Assembly: GCA_040880365.1 (NCBI GenBank)
Contig: JBBDIO010000236.1
Coordinates: 1 to 13,700, forward strand
Length of the DNA stretch: 13,700 bases
Origin: JBBDIO01 sp040880365
GTDB taxonomy: Bacteria > Chloroflexota > Anaerolineae > Caldilineales > Caldilineaceae
Direction: 5' to 3'
In this document: piece after piece, positions 1 through 5,675 of the stretch
Position numbering within the stretch: position 1 is the stretch's first letter
Layout: each line of letters starts with the position of its first letter
Notes under the pieces: generated by a model
Seen by the model: only the letters and a program-made list of their open reading frames with translations
The model's database searches: none
What the model was told of the DNA's origin: nothing
Translations under genes and position numbers: made by a program

Positions 1-252
1 GAATCTGCACCGGATAGCGTGGACCCGGCGGCGGCGTCCCGATTCGATACGCTGGATGTGCAGATGCAGGTGCGCGCGGGTTTGGACAGGCTGCCGCCGC
101 GGCAGGCGGAACTGATGATTTTGCGCCACTATCGCGGCTATGCGCTGGATGAGATCGCCCAGGCCTGGGCGATCAGCTATGGGGCCGCCAAGGCGATTCA
201 TCATCGGGCGATGGTGGGGATGCGCAATGCGCTGGAAGGAAGTGATCGATGA
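1..252 (+). CDS. Sigma-70 region 4-like protein, C-terminal part (5' end outside window)
   Basis: The reading frame is open from the first base, so the visible 83 residues are the C-terminal part of a longer protein; an internal GTG at 19 is not a convincing start. Residues from about 25 on read as a sigma region 4 helix-turn-helix: an 'LPPRQAEL' entry helix, then 'LRHYRGYALDEIAQAWAISYG' and a second helix 'GAAKAIHHRAM', the usual layout of Sigma70_r4/ECF domains that bind the -35 element. The stop overlaps the next start as ATGA (249-252), suggesting translational coupling with a phage-like structural gene. Small region-4-like proteins occur in phage genomes as late-gene regulators or terminase-linked proteins, so a phage role is possible. 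An ordinary ECF sigma factor remains an alternative, because the region 2 part is not visible. Confidence 0.7.
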   Translation, partial: ESAPDSVDPAAASRFDTLDVQMQVRAGLDRLPPRQAELMILRHYRGYALDEIAQAWAISYGAAKAIHHRAMVGMRNALEGSDR

Positions 253-857
253 GCGACCTTACCACCTATCGGGCAGATCTGGATGCGCTGTTGGCGACGG
301 CGATAGACAGCGCGACCTGGCCGACTGCACTCAAGGATGAAGCCCTGGCAAGGGGGATGTGGGATTTTGATGGGGTGTTGGTCTATGAGTCCGATTTAAC
401 TGTGACCACTGCGGGACAGGCCCAGGATGTGAGCAGCCTGAGCGCACTGGACGAGGTGTTGGCGGTGGCCTGGCCCTGGCGCACGGGCGGCAATTTTGGG
501 CAGTTGGCAGTGCGCTGGCGCACGGTGGATGACCATGTAATCTATCTGGAGCGTGACGCCGCGCCCCAGGTGGGCGATGTGATCCGGGTGCGTCACACGT
601 GCCGCCATACCATCGACGGGCTGGGCGGCGCGAGCGCGACCACGGTGCCCAGCCGTCATGCGCCATTGGTGACACTGGCGGCGGCCCTGTGGGCGATTGC
701 GCTGCGCCTGCGTCAAATCAGCGAGAATCCGGCTCTGCCCACACAGGCCATGCCGGGTTTGCACGCGCTGCGGCGCGAGTTGCAGGCCCGCTATGATCTG
801 GGGTTGGCGCGTGTGCTCAACGGGTCGCCGGTATGGTGGGGAATGGGTGAAGGGTGA
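249..857 (+). CDS. Phage head-tail adaptor-like protein (hypothetical)
   Basis: This 202-residue protein starts at ATG 249, preceded by GGAAGGA (234-240) at 8 nt and overlapping the upstream stop by ATGA. It has no signal peptide or membrane segment. The order of elements resembles phage head-tail connector/adaptor proteins: an N-terminal helical part (about residues 1-40, with 'YRADLDALLATAI'), a beta-rich centre including 'AVRWRTVDDHVIYLERDAAPQVGDVIRV', a 'TTVPSRHAPLVTLAAALWAIALRLRQI' helix of the kind seen near the C-terminus of such proteins, and a final helix ending 'ELQARYDLGLARVL'. This is recognition of a pattern, not a confirmed family match. Its place between a sigma-like gene and a tail-like gene supports a virion or virion-derived role. 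An unrelated hypothetical protein is the main alternative. Confidence 0.6.
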   Translation: MSDLTTYRADLDALLATAIDSATWPTALKDEALARGMWDFDGVLVYESDLTVTTAGQAQDVSSLSALDEVLAVAWPWRTGGNFGQLAVRWRTVDDHVIYLERDAAPQVGDVIRVRHTCRHTIDGLGGASATTVPSRHAPLVTLAAALWAIALRLRQISENPALPTQAMPGLHALRRELQARYDLGLARVLNGSPVWWGMGEG

Positions 858-891
858 CACGGCGCGGTGACTGACAGCAAGGGGGAAGCGG

Positions 892-2910
892 ATGCGACAG
901 GTGAGCAGTGATTTGCTGGCTGTGCAGAAGGTGCGCAGCGCGCGGGCGAGCGTGAGTTGCACGGTCGAAGAACGGGGCGCGACGCGCGGCGCCGGCGCTG
1001 TACAGTGGAAACAGCTGGTGAGCAATGCAGGGCAAACAATCCAGTTGCCCGCGGCGTTGGTCTCCACCAGCGACGGCAACATCCTGCGCTTTTATGGCGG
1101 CGGCGTGAGCATGTGGCAGGAGACGATTGAAAATCCCAGCAACGATTTGAGCTGGGCGGCGCCGTCGGCGGCGGTACAGATTGGCAGCAACGGCGCCTAT
1201 GCGTTGGCAGCGTTGCGCTATCCCGCGGGTGGGGATGGGATCCGGCTCTTCTACATCGACGCCAACGATGGCGATGTCTATTACCGCGCCAGTGGCGACG
1301 ACGGCGCGAGCTGGGGCAGTCCGTTCACGGTCTACAATGGCGGCGACGCGACCAACGATGTGGTGGTGGCCAGGATTCCGGGCACGGGTTTTGCCCAGGA
1401 TGGGTTTGTGGGGTTCAGCACCAATAGCCTGGGCGTCTATCGGGCGCGCTTTGGCAACGGCAACAGCAGCAGCTGGAGCACGGTGGAATATCCCTTTAAC
1501 AATTGGCAGGCGGCGGGGATTGTGGTGGATCGGACGGGTTTGAGCAGCGGCGAAGTGCGCGTGTTGGTCTATCGCCAGCGCGCCAACGGGATGAGCCGGC
1601 TGCGCGAGCTCACCTTCGACGGCAGCACGTTTAGCAATCCCCGCGATCTGGACCGCACCAGCGCGGGGCTGGTGGGGTTGGCGCTCAACAACTATCGCTT
1701 CTTCCAATTGCCCGAGCTGGGCGCTGTGCAGCTGGGCATCGGTGGCGAAGGCGGCTTTGGCAGTGGGTTTTTTGAGGGCGTGGTGAGTTTATTCTTCGAC
1801 GGTGAGCTGCTGGTCGATGAAACGATTATGTTACCGGGGTTTGTGGTGACGGCCAGCGCGGCCTATACAGGGTTGGCCGAACATGGCGACGATCTCTATG
1901 TGGCGGGCGCGGTCGGAGTTTGGCGCGGCGCGGGGCAGGGGACTGTGACGGATGAAACCCTGATTCCCACAAAATATGACTATGACGAGAACCAGCTCAA
2001 CATCGAATTCCCCGTGACCACGGGCAGCATGACGCTGAAAGTCGGGCAGATTCTAAAGCTCGACCGCACGTTGAGCTGGGGCACGCAGACGGGCACGGAG
2101 ACAATCCGCTTTTACGTTGTGCGTGTCGAACGGGGCACGGATAAGGTGGTGGTGGTGGCGGTCGATGTGCTGGGCTTTTTGGGCAGTGGACGTTGCCGGC
2201 GGCCCATGATTGTGAGTGATGGCACCGACGGCGCGGCCAGTGTTTTGCGCCGGGCCGCGGCGCGGCTGGGGCTGGGTGTGACGGTGGATAATACGGATCT
2301 TGAAACCGAGAGCGTGTTGCCCATGACATTGGCGGCTTCGGAAAGTCTGTTGAGCGCGGCGTATCGGATGGGCAGCCAGGCGGAATGGTACATCGTGCCC
2401 AACAACGACGGCACGTTTGGGCTGACCATGATTATTCCGGGCGACAGCGATGGCGGCGACTATGACGACACGGCGCACCAGTATGGCCAGACGGGCAATC
2501 AACAGATCGTTGACCAGGCGGCGGAGGTGACAGATTTTCGACAGCTGGGGTTCAGTCACATTTTGGGCACGCTCAGCACAGATCCACAGGATGGCAGCGC
2601 GTTGGGCATGGCGACCGGGGCCTGGGTGGCGAACACGCGCCCGATCTCCTTCAGTCTCACCAACCGCACCTATAACACCTATCTGCGCGTCGAGGCGGCG
2701 GCGGCGGCAGAGGGGGCGCGCCAAAAGAAGCTGAACATTGATGCGGAAATGACCACGCCGGCGAATCTGGCGCTGGAACTGTATGACAAGGTAGCCGTGA
2801 CGGTAGCGGCGTTGGGCTGGTCTGCGCGCGAGTTTCGGGTGCGCAGGATCCACGAACGCTGGGACCGGGGACGGTTGACGCAGCGGGTTTGGATGGGAAG
2901 CGAGGATTGA
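892..2910 (+). CDS. Phage tail/hub-like protein with Asp-box propeller region
   Basis: This 672-residue protein starts at ATG 892 after a strong AAGGGGG site (879-885) at 6 nt, 34 nt downstream of the adaptor-like gene. Residues about 45-350 are beta-rich with repeated tryptophan and aspartate motifs. A perfect Asp-box, S-x-D-x-G-x-S-W, lies at residues 134-141 (SGDDGASW), with a degenerate copy near 'GNGNSSSW', so this half is probably a sialidase/BNR-like beta-propeller. Residues about 360-670 look like a phage tail-hub or late-control-D type module: 'LKVGQILKLDRTLSW', 'RFYVVRVERGTDKVVVVAVDVLGFL', a helix 'ASVLRRAAARLGL', then 'LAASESLLSAAYRMGSQAEWYIVPNNDGTFGLTM'. No signal peptide is visible, as expected for a structural phage protein. 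The fusion of a glycan-binding-like propeller to a hub suggests a role in cell-surface recognition; this is inferred. The exact family is uncertain. Confidence 0.65.
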   Translation: MRQVSSDLLAVQKVRSARASVSCTVEERGATRGAGAVQWKQLVSNAGQTIQLPAALVSTSDGNILRFYGGGVSMWQETIENPSNDLSWAAPSAAVQIGSNGAYALAALRYPAGGDGIRLFYIDANDGDVYYRASGDDGASWGSPFTVYNGGDATNDVVVARIPGTGFAQDGFVGFSTNSLGVYRARFGNGNSSSWSTVEYPFNNWQAAGIVVDRTGLSSGEVRVLVYRQRANGMSRLRELTFDGSTFSNPRDLDRTSAGLVGLALNNYRFFQLPELGAVQLGIGGEGGFGSGFFEGVVSLFFDGELLVDETIMLPGFVVTASAAYTGLAEHGDDLYVAGAVGVWRGAGQGTVTDETLIPTKYDYDENQLNIEFPVTTGSMTLKVGQILKLDRTLSWGTQTGTETIRFYVVRVERGTDKVVVVAVDVLGFLGSGRCRRPMIVSDGTDGAASVLRRAAARLGLGVTVDNTDLETESVLPMTLAASESLLSAAYRMGSQAEWYIVPNNDGTFGLTMIIPGDSDGGDYDDTAHQYGQTGNQQIVDQAAEVTDFRQLGFSHILGTLSTDPQDGSALGMATGAWVANTRPISFSLTNRTYNTYLRVEAAAAAEGARQKKLNIDAEMTTPANLALELYDKVAVTVAALGWSAREFRVRRIHERWDRGRLTQRVWMGSED

Positions 2911-2995
2911 CGCGGGCGAACGCGTGTGCTATACCCTTGACATAAGTAAACGCTAATACCAGAAGGCGGTAGGCATGGAGTGGGAATTGAAGCCT

Positions 2996-3180
2996 GGGGA
3001 ATCGCATGATTTCTGCGGCGCGCACGCGTTTCATGATAGTGCGATAAAGCTGGCGGATGGTGTCGTCCGTCACAAATTCCCAGAGGCTGCGGCCTAGCAA
3101 TTGGGGTGGAGTGATGCCCGCGAGGGTGGGACCGCAAATCGTTTTTTTGCCCTGGGAAGCATTAATATCCGGGATTGTAA
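2996..3180 (-). pseudogene. Remnant of a PAS-type sensor gene
   Basis: Reading the - strand from about 3180 to 2996 gives an uninterrupted stretch with no good start codon. It includes 'LLGRSLWEFVTDDTIRQLYR' followed by 'TIMKRVRAAEIMRFP'. This resembles a conserved segment I recall from PAS-fold proteins, roughly GRSLWDFI-D..TR-LY..L..RVR....I.FPFRCDSP. The expected continuation after the FP is missing: the next residues (RLQFPLHAYRLL) do not fit in this or the other two frames. The upstream side runs into an in-frame TAA next to 3180. The piece therefore looks like a decayed internal fragment with both ends lost, possibly left by insertion of the neighbouring phage-like block. A chance GC-rich ORF is possible but less likely given the run of matching motif residues. 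Confidence 0.4.
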
Positions 3181-3188
3181 ATTATGCT

Positions 3189-3217
3189 TTGACGTGCCTT
3201 CTGTTGTTGGGTATCCT
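3189..3217 (+). promoter_or_regulatory. Putative sigma-70 promoter for the isomerase/enolase operon
   Basis: TTGACG (3189-3194) is separated by exactly 17 bp from TATCCT (3212-3217), matching five and four of six consensus positions. It lies in a locally AT-rich stretch and points towards the gene starting at 3390. It predicts a transcript start near 3224 and a leader of about 165 nt that would contain the TGCAC..CATC repeats. Seen by eye only. Confidence 0.4.
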
Positions 3218-3316
3218 TGAAGGATATATCTGGCATTGCGTTAACATTCCAGCGCGGCTCTGATGCCTGCGTCTGGGGTTTCATTCGTGTTCTTGTGAAG
3301 AACGCTTTGCCACAGG

Positions 3317-3374
3317 TTGCACCCCCATCTATGCACACATCTGCCTGTGCACGCCATCACTTGTGCACGCCATC
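3317..3374 (+). repeat. Four phased TGCAC..CATC repeats upstream of the isomerase gene
   Basis: Two identical 13-bp copies, TGTGCACGCCATC, lie at 3346-3358 and 3362-3374. Two imperfect copies precede them: TTGCACCCCCATC at 3317-3329 and TATGCACACATC at 3330-3341. The TGCAC cores begin at 3318, 3332, 3348 and 3364, spaced 14, 16 and 16 bp. The last two contain the palindrome GTGCAC. Their place just before the ribosome binding site suggests a regulator-binding array or a leader element. Confidence 0.55.
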
Positions 3375-3375
3375 T

Positions 3376-3381
3376 TAAGGA
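3376..3381 (+). promoter_or_regulatory. Ribosome binding site fixing the start at 3390
   Basis: TAAGGA sits 8 nt before ATG 3390. The in-frame GTG at 3363 has no such site and lies inside the last repeat, so the ATG is preferred. Confidence 0.6.
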
Positions 3382-3389
3382 CCTTGCCT

Positions 3390-4427
3390 ATGCTCCCCAT
3401 CGGCGTCTGTGCCTATGCCATCCCCTATTCCATCGGTTTTATGGGACGCGATACTCCGCGCGCTATGCCCCAGCCGCTTTCGGGCTATGATCTGCTGGAT
3501 CTGGCGCAGAAGCTCGATCTGGGCGGCGTGGAAATTCCCCTGGAATTGGGCGCGCCCGATCCTGCTGTATCCGTCTTACCCGCCGCCGCTACCCTGGATG
3601 CGTTCGCGGCGGCGGTGGCAGATCGGGGCCTGACACTTACCGTGGATACGCTGCCCCTGACCGACGAGGAATTGCCCCAGCATTTGCGCCTGGCGGCCCG
3701 GCTGGGCGTGCGCGTGGTGCGCACCATGTTGAGCTGGGTGCTGTGTGGTGACCGCGCGCCCGTGGGCGGCTATGCGGGCTGGCGGCAGCTGCTGGATGCG
3801 CGCATTGCCACGCTGCGCGCCATCGCGCCGCTGGCCGAAGATCTGGACATCCGCATTGGCGTGGAAAATCATCAGGACGCCACTTCGGATGAGCTGGTGG
3901 AACTCTGCCAGGCTGTGGGCAGCACGCATGTGGGCATTACGCTGGACACGGGCAACCCGCTGGCGGTGGGCGAGGACCCGGTGGCATTTGCGCGCAAGAT
4001 TCTGCCGCATCTGGTGCATGTGCATCTCAAAGACTATCGCGTGGCGCGCAGCGCGGCGGGCCTGCGTCTGTTCCACTGTGCCATTGGCGCAGGCGTGGTG
4101 GATTTTGCTGGTCTATTCGAGCTTTTCCGCACTAAGCCTGCCCACGGCGGGCAGCCTATCGCCATGAACCTGGAAATGGCAATGCTGGGCGAACGTCACA
4201 TCCGTCTGCTGGATGACGCGTATTGGGCAGGCTTTGGACCGCGTGACATTGCCCATGTGCTGCCCGTGTTGCGCCTGCGCGATGCGGCGCCCCCGCTGGA
4301 ATCTGTGGAAACGGATTGGTTAACGCCGTGGGATTTGGGCGAGGATGACCGCGTTTCGGCGTGGGAACTGGAGCGTCTGGCCCAGAGCGCGGCGAATATG
4401 CGCCAGCTGGTTAAGGCTGCTGGTTGA
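3390..4427 (+). CDS. Sugar phosphate isomerase/epimerase family (xylose isomerase-like TIM barrel)
   Basis: This 345-residue soluble protein belongs to the AP_endonuc_2/xylose isomerase-like TIM-barrel superfamily, whose members isomerise or epimerise sugars with a divalent metal. The usual four metal ligands can be read: Glu159 in 'GVENHQD', Asp186 in 'TLDTGN', His212 in 'HVHLKDY' and Glu262 in 'NLEMAM'. They have the same order and nearly the same spacing as the E-D-H-E set known from D-tagatose 3-epimerase-type enzymes. N-terminal strands 'IGVCAYAIPY' and 'GGVEIPLELG' fit barrel strands 1 and 2. The length is somewhat above the common 260-300, owing to a C-terminal extension after about residue 290. 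The gene is followed after 63 nt by an enolase-superfamily gene in the same direction, suggesting a joint catabolic pathway. The substrate cannot be assigned; no transporter or kinase is visible nearby. Confidence 0.85.
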   Translation: MLPIGVCAYAIPYSIGFMGRDTPRAMPQPLSGYDLLDLAQKLDLGGVEIPLELGAPDPAVSVLPAAATLDAFAAAVADRGLTLTVDTLPLTDEELPQHLRLAARLGVRVVRTMLSWVLCGDRAPVGGYAGWRQLLDARIATLRAIAPLAEDLDIRIGVENHQDATSDELVELCQAVGSTHVGITLDTGNPLAVGEDPVAFARKILPHLVHVHLKDYRVARSAAGLRLFHCAIGAGVVDFAGLFELFRTKPAHGGQPIAMNLEMAMLGERHIRLLDDAYWAGFGPRDIAHVLPVLRLRDAAPPLESVETDWLTPWDLGEDDRVSAWELERLAQSAANMRQLVKAAG

Positions 4428-4479
4428 GGCTGTGCAAGCATAAATCCACGCATTCCCGCTTCGCAGGGGGACTACACAC

Positions 4480-4485
4480 AGGGGG
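4480..4485 (+). promoter_or_regulatory. Ribosome binding site fixing the start at 4491
   Basis: AGGGGG lies 5 nt before ATG 4491. The in-frame TTG at 4488 would leave only 2 nt, so ATG 4491 is chosen. Confidence 0.55.
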
Positions 4486-4490
4486 CATTG

Positions 4491-5603
4491 ATGAGAATCA
4501 GCGAGCTTGAAATTCGTTGTTGTCAACACACGGTGGAAGCACTGCGCGAGGATGCCATGCGCAGTGCCGACCATCAGCAGGGGCTGGAGTTTCTGGTGGT
4601 CACGCTGCGCACGGATGGGGGGTTGGAGGCGTCGTCGTTTGGCTTTGCCGGGCGATCGGCGCGTGGATCGGGCGAATTGGCCGCGGCCGCGATGCGTCCG
4701 TTTCTGGTGGGCAAACATGCCCTGCACCGGGAACAAATCTGGCAGGCCTGGCGCACGGAAGACCGCTGGTGGAATCATCTGCCCATCTATTCCTATGGGC
4801 CATTTGATATTGCGCTCTGGCTGTTGGGCGCGCAGGCCGCAGATCAACCCCTCTATCGCTATATTGGGGCCGCGCGCGATCACGTGCCGGTCTATGCCAG
4901 TTCGCTGGTATTGCCCGATGCCGCAGCCTATGCCGCCGAGGCTCAGAACATCCGCGCCAAGGGTTATGCCGCGTATAAGATTCACCCGCCCGGACGCAGT
5001 TTTGAGGAAGACCTGGAAGTTCACCGCGCCGTGCGCGCGGCCGTGGGTCCCGACTTCCGGCTCATGTCGGATCCGGTGGGATGTCTCAATCTGGAACAGG
5101 CGGTGCGCCTGGGGCGCGAGTTGGAACGACTCGACTACTACTGGATCGAGGAACCGTTCCACGATGAAAATTATCACGCGCTGCGCGAATTGACGCGGAT
5201 ATTGGATTTGCCGGTGGTGGGCACAGAGGTCATCGCCAAGCACCCCTATACGGTGGCGGAGTGTATCGCCACGCGGGTGGTGGATCGCGTGCGCGCCGAT
5301 GTATCGTGGACGGGCGGCGTGACGGGTGTGATGAAAACGGCGACTCTGGCCGAGGCGTTTGGCGTAAACTGCGAGATCCACACCAGTATTTTGCATCCCC
5401 TGGAGTTGGTGAATCTGCATTGCTGTGCGGCGATTGCCAACTGCGACTTTTTCGAATTGCTGACGCCCGAAGCGTCTTTCGATTTTGGCCTGCAACAGCC
5501 TATCGACATTCGTGACGGCGTTGCGCATCTGCCCCAGGGGCCGGGGCTGGGCATCGAGTTCGACTGGGATCTCATCGACAATGCGACAACCGCCATTTTG
5601 TAA
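4491..5603 (+). CDS. Mandelate racemase/muconate lactonizing enzyme family protein
   Basis: This 370-residue enolase-superfamily enzyme would abstract the proton alpha to a carboxylate, with Mg2+ stabilising the enolate; most relatives are sugar-acid dehydratases or racemases. Metal ligands are Asp194 ('LMSDPVG'), Glu220 ('WIEEPF') and Glu246 ('GTEVI'). The His/Asp dyad of the mandelate racemase group is Asp270 ('ADVSWTGGVTG') and His297 ('EIHTS'). A Glu at 322 ('FFELL') can serve as the electrophile. Numbering falls within one residue of mandelate racemase (D195, E221, E247, D270, H297) except the last Glu (317 there). The strand-2 motif is K163-x-H165 ('YKIHPPG') instead of the racemase K-x-K. 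The protein is full length, with the N-terminal capping domain ('SYGPFDIALWLLGAQA') present. It follows an isomerase gene and is probably co-transcribed. The likely role is dehydration of a sugar acid, but the substrate is unknown. Confidence 0.88.
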   Translation: MRISELEIRCCQHTVEALREDAMRSADHQQGLEFLVVTLRTDGGLEASSFGFAGRSARGSGELAAAAMRPFLVGKHALHREQIWQAWRTEDRWWNHLPIYSYGPFDIALWLLGAQAADQPLYRYIGAARDHVPVYASSLVLPDAAAYAAEAQNIRAKGYAAYKIHPPGRSFEEDLEVHRAVRAAVGPDFRLMSDPVGCLNLEQAVRLGRELERLDYYWIEEPFHDENYHALRELTRILDLPVVGTEVIAKHPYTVAECIATRVVDRVRADVSWTGGVTGVMKTATLAEAFGVNCEIHTSILHPLELVNLHCCAAIANCDFFELLTPEASFDFGLQQPIDIRDGVAHLPQGPGLGIEFDWDLIDNATTAIL

Positions 5604-5630
5604 GGATGAAGGATGAGGGATGAGGGATGA
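5604..5630 (+). repeat. GGATGAR heptamer tandem repeat
   Basis: Directly after the stop of the enolase-family gene the DNA reads GGATGAA, GGATGAG, GGATGAG, GGATGAA: four consecutive 7-bp units. Such intergenic heptamers are recalled from cyanobacterial and Chloroflexota genomes. The last units form the left arm of the hairpin at 5618-5666. Confidence 0.75.
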
Positions 5631-5666
5631 AAATTTATGTAGTGGAATAATTTTCATCCCTCATCC
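5618..5666. terminator. Perfect 18-bp inverted repeat between convergent genes
   Basis: The left arm GGATGAGGGATGAAAATT (5618-5635) is an exact reverse complement of 5649-5666, with a 13-nt loop. It sits between the stop of the + strand enolase-family gene (5603) and the stop of the - strand secreted-protein gene (5676), where a bidirectional terminator is expected. The stem is not very GC-rich and has no strong U-tract on either side, so termination is inferred from position and structure. Confidence 0.55.
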
Positions 5667-5675
5667 TTGTTTAAG

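Larger units (their letters stand above)
2911..3389. other. Intergenic region between phage-like block and catabolic genes
   Basis: This 479-bp stretch has no convincing + strand gene. Going left to right it holds a probable degraded PAS-type gene piece on the - strand (2996-3180), a sigma-70-like promoter pointing right (3189-3217), four TGCAC..CATC repeats (3317-3374) and a ribosome binding site (3376-3381). Base composition from about 3140 to 3260 is more AT-rich than the flanking genes. No tRNA, attachment-site duplication or clear terminator was found after the tail-like gene. Confidence 0.6.

Noticed and set aside
817..1707. Long - strand ORF opposite the tail-like gene
   Set aside because: Low-complexity Ala/Arg/His-rich translation typical of a GC-rich shadow frame; the same holds for 2053-2853, 11365-12177 and 12178-13041.
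3057..3263. 68-residue + strand ORF with a hydrophobic stretch
   Set aside because: No ribosome binding site, it overlaps the PAS-like remnant and the putative promoter, and only a short stretch looks membrane-like.
2911..3389. tRNA or attachment site next to the phage-like block
   Set aside because: No cloverleaf-like sequence and no duplicated core was found by eye in this window.
4320..5657. 445-residue - strand ORF
   Set aside because: It is antisense to the enolase-family gene, whose catalytic residues are intact, and its N-terminus is the translation of the heptamer repeat.
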